The notes beneath the pieces were generated by a model. The model was not told where the DNA came from and did no database searches. It saw only the letters and a list, made by a program, of their open reading frames with translations. The translations under genes were made by a program, and so were the position numbers. DNA of 64,000 nucleotides from Candidatus Arsenophonus triatominarum (lineage in GTDB: Bacteria > Pseudomonadota > Gammaproteobacteria > Enterobacterales > Enterobacteriaceae), in assembly GCF_001640365.1 (NCBI RefSeq), contig NZ_LWMI01000011.1:62001-126000 (forward strand), given 5' to 3'. Positions 20,663-31,064 of the stretch are shown here, piece after piece; the first letter of the stretch is position 1; the number at the start of each line of letters is the position of its first letter.

Positions 20663-21336
20663 TATGCCTTTTCTGGAGTTAAGATAATAGAGCTTACGCT
20701 CTGCTTATATTTTTTGAGATAAAATTTTGTTGCTACCTTAACAGGGGTTACTTCAAAAGATTCTGTGTAAGATCTTTCAGCCGATTTACGCATAGATTCT
20801 TTTATTTCTTGATGAGAATCAAAAAAGTTATATATCCATGTGTTATCAGGATTACCTTTATTACAGAAATTTCCTAATCTTTCATTAAAATGAGTTTTGT
20901 AATTTTTTTCTCCAAAAAAATCACGATTATCTTTAACGTTAATATCACCGTAAGAAAAGGCTCTTTCTTCCATCGCCCCTTTTATAGAAAATTTAAATGT
21001 ATAATCACTACTAGCTTCATTTTTTATAATAGATGCCTGAAATTTATCTTGATGTTTTGCGGGACTCATTTCCTTCAATTTATAGAAAGCTTCTGCTTTT
21101 TGTAGAGAGGATTCAATATCAGACTGATTGTCTGGGGTATGAGTTAAGTCATAAAGCAACCCCAAAACTTCATCTGTCTTCGTTCCACAAAACCAGTCTT
21201 TTATTTTAGTAAATATATCCAGATGTGTAGCATCTTCTTTTGAAGAACTATTCACTGCTTGTTGAATATATTTATCGCCAATTTCTCTAGTAAATAAAGA
21301 ATAAGGATTTAGATTGGATTGAACTGATATTGACAT
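20662..21336 (-). CDS. SopD-like type III effector candidate
   Basis: 224 residues with Shine-Dalgarno AGGGA upstream of the ATG at 21336. After a Ser/Asn-rich N-terminus (MSISVQSNLNPYSLF), residues about 33-100 follow the conserved region of SopD/SopD2 and other SPI-2 effectors: KEDA, KIKDWF at 44-49 (compare the WEKIKxFF translocation motif), EVLGLLYDLTHT, AFYKLKEM and QDKFQ. The rest is divergent and the protein is shorter than SopD (about 317). No secretion machinery is in the window. The assignment is from remembered family sequence and is tentative; a decayed or chimeric effector is possible. Confidence 0.5.
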   Translation of the reverse strand: MSISVQSNLNPYSLFTREIGDKYIQQAVNSSSKEDATHLDIFTKIKDWFCGTKTDEVLGLLYDLTHTPDNQSDIESSLQKAEAFYKLKEMSPAKHQDKFQASIIKNEASSDYTFKFSIKGAMEERAFSYGDINVKDNRDFFGEKNYKTHFNERLGNFCNKGNPDNTWIYNFFDSHQEIKESMRKSAERSYTESFEVTPVKVATKFYLKKYKQSVSSIILTPEKA

Positions 21337-21576
21337 AATATTTCCCTATATAAATATATTTTTTTAAAATTAAATAATTGATCTGAAGTTAATATAAAAG
21401 TTTTCGATTTATTTTTTTACTATTCGTATGACCAGTTCAAATTAACTAAAAATACTTACTAAGTCACCTTAACCTTAAGTCTAGTTTTGCACTATTCATT
21501 TAGTTAGGCCTTACCATGAACTCATGGTTAGGATTGCTGTAAAAACTATCAAATCATTTTGTATGTATGAAATTTG
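21337..21576. other. Intergenic region upstream of the SopD-like gene
   Basis: 240 bp without a gene. A hairpin of about 11 bp (CCTTACCATGA / TCATGGTTAGG, 21513-21536) lies in it, without a T run, so it is not a typical terminator. Confidence 0.4.
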
Positions 21577-21768
21577 CACGAGTTTCGCACAGGCATATAA
21601 AATTCAAGAAATGGCTTAAAAGCAATGGTTAATTTGCAAGTTACTAAAACGTATAAATTTGTTTAACTTACAATAAGTTGCTTTTAATTTATAAGATTTT
21701 GTCTATTTATATATTATGCTGAATTAAACTTAAAAATAGAGCGTTTTTTTATTGGTGCGAAACTCATG
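21577..21768 (+). mobile_element. 192-bp MITE copy 5
   Basis: Same family as at 1019-1209, with right tip CTCATG instead of CTCGTG. An IS481 inserted exactly at this tip, using ACTCATG as target. Confidence 0.9.
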
Positions 21769-22964
21769 TGTATTAGTCTTAACTTAATCCGACAATTCTG
21801 ATTTAAAAAAGAGCGTTACCGGTTTTAATTAACATCATTAGATAATTAAATAAAAGGTAATTCTATGTATCAAACAAATAATCCTATCATCAAACATAAA
21901 GTCGGGTTACTTAACCTCGCTGAAGAGCTTAATAACGTCTCAAAAGCCTGTAAGATTATGGGGTGGTATCCCGAGATACGTTTTATCGCTACCAGGAACT
22001 TGTTAACGATGGTGGGATAGACGCTTTAATTAATCAAAATCGACGGGTGCCTAACGTAAAAAATAGAGTAGATGAACAGATTGAAAGCGCTGTAGTTGAG
22101 TATGCGATTGAATACCCTGCACACGGTCAACACCGCAGTAGTAATGAACTAAGAAAAAAAGGCATTTTTGTTTCGGGGAGTGGCGTTCGCTCTATTTGGC
22201 TGCGCCATAATCTCGAAAATTTTACAAAACGCCTAAAAGCGCTTGAAGATAAAATCGCAACAGAAGGAATTATCCTGTCAGAATCACAAATCAGTGTTCT
22301 AGAAAAGAAAGCGCAAGATGATGAAGCCTGTGGTGAGATTGAAACAGCGCATCCAGGTTATCTGGGTTCACAAGATACTTTTTATGTCGGTCATTTAAAA
22401 GGCGTTGGTCGTGTTTATCAACAAACTTACATTGATACTTACAGTAAAGTCGTTCATTGTAAGCTTTACACAACAAAAAGCGCGATAACGGCGGCAGATT
22501 TATTAAATGACAAGGTTCTCCCTTTTTATTCCCAGCATGGGTTACCGGTGTTACGTATACTGACGGACAGAGGCAGTGAGTATTGTGGTAAAGTTGAACA
22601 TCACGATTATCAACTTTATCTCGCTATCAATGATATTGATCATACAAAAACTAAAGCTCGTTCACCTCAAACTAATGGGATTTGTGAACGCTTTCATAGA
22701 ACTGTATTACAAGAGTTCTATCAGGTGGCTTTTCGTAAGAAAATCTATAGGGCTTTAGATGAATTACAAGCTGACTTAGATAAATGGTTAGCGGAATATA
22801 ATAACCAACGCACTCATCAAGGAAAAATGTGTTGCGGTCGAACTCCTATGGCAACTTTACACGAGGGAAAACAACTTTGGAGAGAGAAAGATTTAAATCA
22901 AATTTAACCTGACAGGTACTGTATAAATAACCGGTAACTGTCAGATTAAGTCTGAGCTACTACA
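21769..22964 (+). mobile_element. IS481-family element, copy D
   Basis: Ends TGTATTAGTC and GAGCTACTACA, flanked by the 7-bp repeat ACTCATG (21762-21768 and 22965-22971). A clean insertion into the end of the MITE. Confidence 0.93.
21865..22907 (+). pseudogene. IS481-family transposase, N-terminal frameshift
   Basis: The native ATG at 21865 gives MYQTNNPIIKHKVG but two extra bases at GGGGTGGTAT (about 21963) shift the frame. From 21963 on, 314 residues including the complete catalytic core (DTYSKVVH, LTDRGSEY, NGICERFH) are open. Lacks part of the HTH; likely inactive. Confidence 0.82.
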
Positions 22965-23004
22965 ACTCATGACGAAGTAACCGAACAAAACCTCTCAACA
23001 CCGC

Positions 23005-24674
23005 TTACATGCAACACAACTTTATTTCTCCATTAACAATAGAATAAGTCTCTTTTTTTCCTGTAGTAGGTTGATAAGATAATTTTCCTGCTAAGGTTTC
23101 AGCAATGGAATTGGCTAATAAATTTCCTGTAAGTATGAAATTAAAGCTTCCAACTGAATCTATTTGTAAATTCTTCCAGCCCCATTGATTTAGTATACCT
23201 AGATTAATATTAAAGCCCTCCCCTTCCAATGCAAAAAGATACTTATCCATTTGTTGTTCGATGTTAGCAGTAAATCTTACTAAAGCATTTTTTATACGGG
23301 CATTGAACATTGAAATAATATTAGTATTATTCTGTTGAGATATTTCTAAATAAGGGTGCCGTAAAACAATCTGATTAATCATACCACTGTTAGCATTAAA
23401 TCTAGCTTTCCCTTTCCATAATCCCCATTTTTTTTGTTTTATAAAATCCATATTAGAGATATCACCATTAATATTAGTAAATTCGAAGGGGAAATTATGG
23501 TTAATATCTATAATTGATGAATTAATTAATTTCAAATTAGTAACGTGTAACGAAGTAATCGAATTTGTAACCGGCAATGTAATAAATTCTATCCAATTAG
23601 CAGGTAATTGATAATGTATATTAGCTAACCTCGCATCTACAATATTAATCGAATGGTGTTGTATATTCGAAATTACCTTTAAACTAAACGTACCTTCGTG
23701 TGTATAACCAAAAAGACGATGAAAGTAAAGTATATCATTTGAATATGTTATGTCTGCAACTAGGTGACTAATTTGTTGATTATGTGATATTAACTTATCA
23801 ATATTTAATTCACTTTTATTAAAAGAGTTTTTCCAATGCCCATCAATAATATTTATATCATTTACCTTTCCTGATAAACCTAAAATTGACCACTCTTTTC
23901 CTTGGAAATTAGTATTTATTAAATCCATATCTTCAACTTTTAGGTTTTTAATGTCTTTCAGTATATTAAGCATTTCGTCAAATGACATAGAAAATTGCCA
24001 ATCCGTGTTAGCTAACACTAGTTTTTCAACAGTGAGTGAATTATCAGTATATTGAACAATGTTGGCGTTAATAATACCATTATTGACATGAGCAGAAAAT
24101 TTATTGAATGAAAGAAAATTTTTTTTATATGCTCCTTTTACCATCAAATTTGTTAAGTTAAAATTATTTAACTCAAGTCGATCAGAATTGAACTGAAAAA
24201 CACCTTCTTCGAATGAATTGTGGAAGGTTATTTCGCCAGTCATATTAGTAGCTACGTTAGAAATATTTTTACCTCTATAGCTTATATTAATCCTTTCTAA
24301 TTTTAGTCTTTTAGTTATAAAAGGAAACGCCTTGAAAGAAATAGGTAGATTTACTTTTCCTTCTGTAAGGATTATTCTGTCAAACGACAATTTTGAAAAT
24401 ATTTTTTGCAAGAAAATTTCTAACCTAATTTGTTTTACATTGAGAGAAAAGTTATTTTTTTATTATGGATAGAAACATCTTTAAATAAGATTATTCCTGG
24501 TGTTTTAAGACTATGGCTAATATCGTCTATTTTAGCATCATAATGAGTATATTTACTTAATAAATAACTTAATTGTTCTGCTCCCCAATGTGTTTTTATG
24601 ACCATATAAATCGATATAATCAACATAAAAAACGTAAAAATAAAAATATTTAACCACTTTACCAGAAATATCAC
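23005..24674 (-). pseudogene. yicH: AsmA-family inner-membrane protein YicH, single A-run frameshift
   Basis: The frame 24674-24435 has the N-terminal membrane anchor (LNIFIFTFFMLIISIYMVI) and THWGAEQLSYLL, matching E. coli YicH TRWGAEHIS. One base is missing from a run of seven A near 24457; the continuing frame then reads QIRLEIFLQKIFSK and runs 468 residues to 23005, with FPFEFTNINGD, KKWGLWKGKARFN and LNQWGWKNLQ all aligning with YicH. AsmA-family proteins are periplasmic, anchored in the inner membrane, and implicated in lipid transport to the outer membrane. Slippage could restore some product. It lies just downstream of the adhesin gene on the same strand. Confidence 0.75.
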
Positions 24675-24797
24675 TATGTTCTTTATAGTTACCTCCTTAT
24701 TATTACAAATTACCTAATATAATCTAGAAGAAAATTATTAATTTCTGCCCACCGAATAAATTGGGGGCCATGAACATTCGACTGGCGATGGAACATT

Positions 24798-27700
24798 TTA
24801 TGATTCTGGCATAGAAATAAACTGAATACTTTGTATGTAAACCCCAAATGTCCCGACTTTTATACCCTGTAAGATATAACCATCTGGAATATTGTAAGTC
24901 TCTGTTCTATGATTAATTAAGCCTTCATTTTTGCCTATTTTATTCGTGAGACCATTCTTATACGTAATAACTATTTGACCAATAAAAACTCCTTCAACTA
25001 CATATTCTACCTTATTTATATCCATATCAAGTTTTAAATCGGCTACTTTCCGAACTTCAACGTTTTCCCTTGACTTTTTTGTACCAAAATAATTATCTCC
25101 CACCGTCACCTCAAATGATTTTACATCATTCATATTTTTTACGTTTACAATATTCCCACCTGGACCGCCAGTCATTAATGTGTTTTCTGGTGTTCCTAAT
25201 CGATCAACAATCCATCCCCCAGAAAACACAAGACTATAGGTTGGCGGTTCGATTATATATTCATGTAACGTTGTATTTTGATCTCCATAAATAGGAGAGA
25301 ACTTTTTTTCTTTTACGTTAATCGTTGATGTTACCATAAATTCAAATCCATCATGATTACCTTTAGCAGTAATAGTAGTAATTCCTGCGCTTTTTCCTGT
25401 TACTAAACCAGTATTATTTATAGTAGCAATATTTGGCTTACTTGAAACCCATTCAATCAGATCATTCTTCACAAATTCGCCTTCTTTATAGCTTTCAATA
25501 TTGCGTGAGGGAATTAACTTGACCTTATACAGAAACGAGCCATTAACAATGATACTTCTATTTTTTTCATTAATTTCAAAATCATATTTGATAAAATCAA
25601 AGTCAGTTTTTTTACCGACATCATTCCGATTGTCAGTAACGGATGCATGCAACATTGCTTGACCATCGTCATTGCTTATTAAAGAAAATTCAACTTTACC
25701 CGTTTTATCCGTTCTTACTGTTGTCTCTTGTTTTTTATTATCAGCAAAATGACCTAGAGTCGTTGTAATCTTAACTGGAATATCTGCTAGCGCACTACCT
25801 TGCTTGTTTTTTACTTCTACAATAAATTTAACAGGAGTTCTACCATCTGCACTTGCATAATTTTTATCTAATTTATTATTTAATGAGGTAACATGTGCCG
25901 AACTTGTATCAGGGTCAAAAACTGTAGTTTCTTTTCTTCCTGCTTTATCAGTATTGGTAGTTGTTGCCGTTATAGTCACCGTTCCTGCTTTGTTACTTCT
26001 AAGTCTAAAAGTGGCCTGACCATTAGCATCTGTAGTAATTTTTCCATCATTTAAATTTTCAAATGTTCCTGTCCCTTCTGGGCTCTGACTAATAGCGATT
26101 TCATTTTTGGGAACAAGATTACCGTTTGCATCTTTCACTGTTACGGTAAATATAACAACATCAGAGCCATTCGCTGTTGCTCTATTCTTATCTGCTGTTA
26201 GACTGGCAATACTTGCGGTGCTGCTATCAGCTTTAAAACTGACATCGCTAGTTTGCTGTTTATTAGACTGAGTATGAGTAACAGTTACTGTTGCATTGCC
26301 TGATTTTTTGCTCTTTAACGCAAAAGTAGCTTTACCGTGCTGATCTGTTTTAACAGTTTTAGGATTTAAATCACCTAAAGTGGTTTTGATATTCAACTGA
26401 TGATTGATAAACGGATTACGGTTTCCGTCTTTGATTGTTACGGTAAATGTAATGACATCAGAGCCATTCGCTATTCCGCTATCTTTATCATTTTTTATCG
26501 CTATGGTTGCTGTACTATTATTGGGCTCAAAGTTAACTACCTTTTCTTTTCCCGTTGTATCGGTATCGTTAACTGCTGTTACGGTCACATTTTCTGCTTT
26601 GTTACTTCTAAGTCTAAAAGTGGCCTGACCATTAGTATCTGTTGTAATTTTTCCATCATTTAAATTTTCAAATGTTCCTGTCCCTTCTGGGCTCTGACTA
26701 ATAGCGATTTCATTTTTGGGAACAAGATTACCGTTTGCATCTTTCACTGTTACGGTAAATATAATAACATCAGAGCCATTCGCTGTTGCTCTATCCTTAT
26801 CTGCTGTTAGACTGGCAATACTTGCGGTGCTGCTATCAGCTTTAAAACTGACATCGCTAGTTTGCTGTTTATTAGACTGAGTATGAGTAACAGTTACTGT
26901 CGCATTGCCTGATTTTTTGCTCTCTAACGTAAAAGTAGCTTTACCGTGCTGATCTGTTTTAACAGTTTTAGGATTTAAATCACCTAAAGTGGTTTTGATA
27001 TTCAACTGATGATTGATAAACGGATTACGGTTTCCGTCTTTGATTGTTACGGTAAATGTAATGACATCAGAGCCATTCGCTATTCCGCTATCTTTATCAT
27101 TTTTTATCGCTATGGTTGCTGTACTATTATTGGGCTCAAAGTTAACTACCTTTTCTTTTCCCGTTGTATCGGTATCGTTAACTGCTGTTACGGTCACATT
27201 TTCTGCTTTGTTACTTCTAAGTCTAAAAGTGGCCTGACCATTAGTATCTGTTGTAATTTTTCCATCATTTAAATTTTCAAATGTTCCTGTCCCTTCTGGG
27301 CTCTGACTAATAGCGATTTCATTTTTGGGAACAAGATTACCGTTTGCATCTTTCACTGTTACGGTAAATATAATAACATCAGAGCCATTCGCTGTTGCTC
27401 TATCCTTATCTGCTGTTAGACTGGCAATACTTGCGGTGCTGCTATCAGTTTTAAAACTGACATTGCTAGTTTGCTGTTTACTAGACTGAGTATGAGTAAC
27501 AGTTACTGTCGCATTGCCTGATTTTTTGCTCTCTAACGTAAAAGTAGCTTTACCGTGCTGATCTGTTTTAACAGTTTTAGGATTTAAACCACCTAAAGTG
27601 GTTTTGATATTCAACTGATGATTGATAAACGGATTACGATTTCCGTCTTTGATTGTTACGGTAAATGTAATGACATCAGAGCCATTCGCTATTCCGCTAT

Positions 27701-30700
27701 CTTTATCATTTTCTATCGCTATGGTTGCTGTACTATCATTGGGCTCAAAGTTAACTACCTTTTCTTTTCCCGTTGTATCGGTATCGTTAACTGCTGTTAC
27801 GGTCACATTTTCTGCTTTGTTACTTCTAAGTCTAAAAGTGGCCTGACCATTAGCATCTGTTATAATTTTTCCATCATTTAAATTCTCAAATGTTCCTGTC
27901 CCTTCTGGGCTCTGACTAATAGCGATTTCATTTTTTGGAACAAGATTACCGTTTGCATCTTTCACTGTTACGGTAAATGTAATGACATCAGAGCCGTTTG
28001 CTGTTGCAGTTCCTTTATCGACGTTTAGGCTGTCAATATGAGCGGTATGACTATCTGCAATAAAACTAACTCTCTTATTAGCCTCCCGTTGAGGGGTACT
28101 TTCATATTGTGCACTTACCACCACATTATCAACTGCTTTTGTTGTGCTGGTTAGTCTAATTTTGGCTTGACCATTAGCATCAGTTTCACTAGTTTTTGGC
28201 AAAATAACAGCATTGTCTTTATCTTGATACCAACTAATCATCTTATTTGATATCTTTATTAGATTACCATTATCATCTATTAATTGTGCGGTATAGGTAA
28301 AATACTGACTACCATCTGCTATCTTTGTCGTTGTAGCATCATCAAGTTTTATACTACCTATTCTCGCGGTACTGATATCGGCAATAAAACTAACTCTCTT
28401 ATTAGCCTCCCGTTGAGGGGTATTTTCATACTGTGCACTTACCACTACACTATCAACTGCTTTTGTTGTGCTGGTTAGTCTAATTTTGGCTTGACCATTA
28501 GCATCAGTTTCACTAGTAGATGGCATGTTAACATTCGTGTTTTTATTTAAGTGCCAATCGATAACTTTATCAGCTATCTTTAATAGATTACCGTTTTTAT
28601 CTACCAATTGTGCGGTATAGGTAAAATACTGACTGCCATCTGCTATCTTTGTCGTTGTAGTATCATTAAGCTCTATACTACCTATTTTCGCGGTACTGAT
28701 ATCGGCAATAAAACTAACTCTCTCATTAGCCTCCCGTTGAGGGGTATCTTCATACTGTGCACTTACCATTACATTATCAACGGCTTTTGTTGTGCTGGTT
28801 AGTCTAATTTTGGCTTGACCATTAGCATCAGTTTCACTAGTAGGTGGCACGTTAACATCCGTGTTTTTATCTTGATGCCAACGAATAATCTTATTTGCTA
28901 CTTTCACTGGATTACCGTTTTTATCTACCAATTGTGCGGTATAGGTAAAATACTGATTGCCATCTGCTATCTTTGTCGTCGTAGTATCATCAAGCTTTAC
29001 ACTGCCTATTTCCGCGGTACTGACATCTGCTAAAAAAGTAATAATTTTTTCTGTATTAGAACCATTAATATTGGCTGTGATTTTCATTTGTCCTGCTTGC
29101 TCACTGACAATACTAAAAATCGCTTTACCATTATTGTCGGTAGTAACATTACGGTTTTGGGAATTTGCTTCATTGCTCGCGGTAAATTTGACTATAACGT
29201 TCGGCACTTCATTACCATACTTATCGGTAACGACGGCTTTTACCTTATTTTCCGCTCGACCATTTGCTATTTGATTATCAGTGATAACTTCTAAGTTACT
29301 GTCTTTTATTTCAGCTGTGTTTTCATCCGACTCAAAATTAATAGTAGCACTTTTATGATTTCCATTGTCCATCGTTGCTGTAATGCTACCTTTACCGGCA
29401 GTTTTACTAAAAACTTCAATGAAGGATTTTCCATTACTATCTGTTTTAACGGTGAGTTTTTTATTATCAATATGACTACTAGAAGATAATGTTGCGCCGG
29501 ATTCACCATTAATTAAATTCAGCCCACTTATCTCAAAAGTAATGTTTTCATTACTAAGTGGCTTTCCTTTTTTATCTTTGATCTCAGCTGTAACAACATA
29601 CCTATCTTTATTATTTGCTGTGAGAGTTTTTCCTGGTGGTGTAATAATTAAATTTGTACTAAAGTCGTTTGTAGATCGAATACTCCGAATAACTGTTGTG
29701 GCTTTATTTGACTCATTATGGTTTTTATCAATACCTACTGCGCTGATATAATATTCTTTTGAAAAATTCGAATAAGGTGGTAAGATAATTTGCGCTTCAG
29801 TCTGTGAAATTTTTTTGAATTCTCCCCCATCAGTGGAAAAGTGATGGTCCACAATCCACTTTATATCTTTTAAACCATACTTTGTTTTATTGACCTTAAC
29901 ATTGATTGTCTTTATTTCTTTAGCTTCACCAATTATCTCTTTAGGTAAAGCAATATTTATTAATTCTTGTTTACTATATTGCATCACAATATCATAATTT
30001 CGGTCGACAAAATCATACTTATTACCAACGAGACTACGCATTATATCAACAGAATCAGGATCTAATTGTTGTTGAAGTGATACCCCAAAACGATAGTTCA
30101 CATTCATGCTAATTTTTGTATTATTCTGATCACCAATTGAATGTTCCCCTCTGAAGGTTAACAGGGGGATAGGCGCGTAAATTATTCCTAAACTTAAAGC
30201 TTGTGGATAATCATTTAATTGGGTTGGATCAAGGTTAGCGTGACGATCGATGCCTTTACCAAAATATTTTTCATATTTAACACTACCGCCAAATTGAGGG
30301 TACTTTGGCAAATAAGCTTCAGCGCTAACGTCAAAACCTGTTGCAGGACGTTCATCATAATCATCCATGCGTGATAATTTTGATTGATGCGATTGAGTCA
30401 AGCCAAAATAACCATTTACAGCAAGTTTAAAATAATCTGTCCACGTTTCACCACCAATTCCTAAACGCGCATTACCTCCGGTAATGTCATAATCATAAAA
30501 AGTATTAACACCATACATCAATTTTTTCCAATATTGGCGATATCCTAAACCGAGGTTTACCGTATTTCTTTCAGCATTATTTCTGAGTCCTAACTGGCTA
30601 AAAAGAAGACTGTTTTCCTTATCAATAATAGGTAATAAAAAATCGCCCGAAATTTTAGTATCTGTATTAAAAGAAACACGGGCCTTACCATATTGGTTTA

Positions 30701-31064
30701 ACCAACCGGTAATTCGTTGATTAACTAATCCTAGGCCAATATTCTTTGCATAGCCAATAGAAGTCTCTAATGGATCCTTGTTTAGAAGAATATTACTCAC
30801 CTGAGTAACTCCTGAAGCTATTTTCTTATCAAATGTATCCTCTTCTTTTGGATCGAAATTAGAACTGTCTAAATCAGGTAAAATAGATTTTACTCTCGTA
30901 TTTTTTGCGTCATCTTTTTCAACTACCTCAATTTCTGGCATTTCCAGAGGATAATTTTCTGGACTTAAATTTTCAAAGGGAGTTAACGGATAAGATTTTT
31001 TAGTTGGTTGTGATGAATAGGCAATATGTGGTAATATGATGTAAAAAAATTGCAAAAAAATCAA
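24798..31064 (-). CDS. Inverse autotransporter (intimin/invasin-like) with about 13 Ig-like repeats
   Basis: Outer-membrane adhesin of the type Ve secretion class, 2088 residues. Hydrophobic N-terminus (FLQFFYIILPHIAYS), then the inverse-autotransporter beta domain at about 85-360 (FNTDTKISGDFLLPIID, NLGLGYRQYWKKLMYGVNTFYDYD, ANLDPTQLNDYPQALSLG). An Ig-like linker follows at 375-463, then Big_1-type domains from about 465 to 1826, including three 108-residue repeats (678-1002) and seven alternating A/B units (1002-1715). A BID_2 domain is at 1827-1920 (IEWVSSKPNIATINNTGLVTG pattern). The last 165 residues contain LVFSGGWIVDRLG and MTGGPGGN and resemble a jacalin-type lectin fold, which is tentative. 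The start is uncertain: TTG at 31064, or further upstream if a run of seven A slips. Confidence 0.9.
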   Translation of the reverse strand: MIFLQFFYIILPHIAYSSQPTKKSYPLTPFENLSPENYPLEMPEIEVVEKDDAKNTRVKSILPDLDSSNFDPKEEDTFDKKIASGVTQVSNILLNKDPLETSIGYAKNIGLGLVNQRITGWLNQYGKARVSFNTDTKISGDFLLPIIDKENSLLFSQLGLRNNAERNTVNLGLGYRQYWKKLMYGVNTFYDYDITGGNARLGIGGETWTDYFKLAVNGYFGLTQSHQSKLSRMDDYDERPATGFDVSAEAYLPKYPQFGGSVKYEKYFGKGIDRHANLDPTQLNDYPQALSLGIIYAPIPLLTFRGEHSIGDQNNTKISMNVNYRFGVSLQQQLDPDSVDIMRSLVGNKYDFVDRNYDIVMQYSKQELINIALPKEIIGEAKEIKTINVKVNKTKYGLKDIKWIVDHHFSTDGGEFKKISQTEAQIILPPYSNFSKEYYISAVGIDKNHNESNKATTVIRSIRSTNDFSTNLIITPPGKTLTANNKDRYVVTAEIKDKKGKPLSNENITFEISGLNLINGESGATLSSSSHIDNKKLTVKTDSNGKSFIEVFSKTAGKGSITATMDNGNHKSATINFESDENTAEIKDSNLEVITDNQIANGRAENKVKAVVTDKYGNEVPNVIVKFTASNEANSQNRNVTTDNNGKAIFSIVSEQAGQMKITANINGSNTEKIITFLADVSTAEIGSVKLDDTTTTKIADGNQYFTYTAQLVDKNGNPVKVANKIIRWHQDKNTDVNVPPTSETDANGQAKIRLTSTTKAVDNVMVSAQYEDTPQREANERVSFIADISTAKIGSIELNDTTTTKIADGSQYFTYTAQLVDKNGNLLKIADKVIDWHLNKNTNVNMPSTSETDANGQAKIRLTSTTKAVDSVVVSAQYENTPQREANKRVSFIADISTARIGSIKLDDATTTKIADGSQYFTYTAQLIDDNGNLIKISNKMISWYQDKDNAVILPKTSETDANGQAKIRLTSTTKAVDNVVVSAQYESTPQREANKRVSFIADSHTAHIDSLNVDKGTATANGSDVITFTVTVKDANGNLVPKNEIAISQSPEGTGTFENLNDGKIITDANGQATFRLRSNKAENVTVTAVNDTDTTGKEKVVNFEPNDSTATIAIENDKDSGIANGSDVITFTVTIKDGNRNPFINHQLNIKTTLGGLNPKTVKTDQHGKATFTLESKKSGNATVTVTHTQSSKQQTSNVSFKTDSSTASIASLTADKDRATANGSDVIIFTVTVKDANGNLVPKNEIAISQSPEGTGTFENLNDGKITTDTNGQATFRLRSNKAENVTVTAVNDTDTTGKEKVVNFEPNNSTATIAIKNDKDSGIANGSDVITFTVTIKDGNRNPFINHQLNIKTTLGDLNPKTVKTDQHGKATFTLESKKSGNATVTVTHTQSNKQQTSDVSFKADSSTASIASLTADKDRATANGSDVIIFTVTVKDANGNLVPKNEIAISQSPEGTGTFENLNDGKITTDTNGQATFRLRSNKAENVTVTAVNDTDTTGKEKVVNFEPNNSTATIAIKNDKDSGIANGSDVITFTVTIKDGNRNPFINHQLNIKTTLGDLNPKTVKTDQHGKATFALKSKKSGNATVTVTHTQSNKQQTSDVSFKADSSTASIASLTADKNRATANGSDVVIFTVTVKDANGNLVPKNEIAISQSPEGTGTFENLNDGKITTDANGQATFRLRSNKAGTVTITATTTNTDKAGRKETTVFDPDTSSAHVTSLNNKLDKNYASADGRTPVKFIVEVKNKQGSALADIPVKITTTLGHFADNKKQETTVRTDKTGKVEFSLISNDDGQAMLHASVTDNRNDVGKKTDFDFIKYDFEINEKNRSIIVNGSFLYKVKLIPSRNIESYKEGEFVKNDLIEWVSSKPNIATINNTGLVTGKSAGITTITAKGNHDGFEFMVTSTINVKEKKFSPIYGDQNTTLHEYIIEPPTYSLVFSGGWIVDRLGTPENTLMTGGPGGNIVNVKNMNDVKSFEVTVGDNYFGTKKSRENVEVRKVADLKLDMDINKVEYVVEGVFIGQIVITYKNGLTNKIGKNEGLINHRTETYNIPDGYILQGIKVGTFGVYIQSIQFISMPES
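26035..28020 (-). repeat. 609-bp tandem repeats inside the adhesin gene
   Basis: About 3.25 near-identical units of 609 bp (203 codons), each encoding one A domain (KDANGNLVPKNEIAISQSPE) and one B domain (KDGNRNPFINHQLNIKTTLG). Matching positions at 26400, 27009 and 27618 are exactly 609 apart, and units differ at only a few bases. Copy number can change by recombination without breaking the frame. Confidence 0.95.
28055..29030 (-). repeat. Three 324-bp tandem repeats inside the adhesin gene
   Basis: Units of 108 codons with KIADGSQYFTYTAQL and TSETDANGQAKIRLTST. Matching positions at 28284 and 28608 are exactly 324 apart. More diverged from each other than the 609-bp units, so older. Confidence 0.92.

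Noticed and set aside
21513..21536. Hairpin considered as a terminator
   Set aside because: No T run follows on either strand.
26035..28020. Direct repeats considered as CRISPR or satellite DNA
   Set aside because: Units are 609 bp, in frame, and encode Ig-like domains; there are no short repeats with unique spacers.
26400..29751. Several plus-strand ORFs of 64-105 codons inside the adhesin gene, repeated at 609- and 324-bp spacing
   Set aside because: They are antisense shadows of the repeated Ig domains; identical spacing follows the repeats and no ribosome binding sites are seen.
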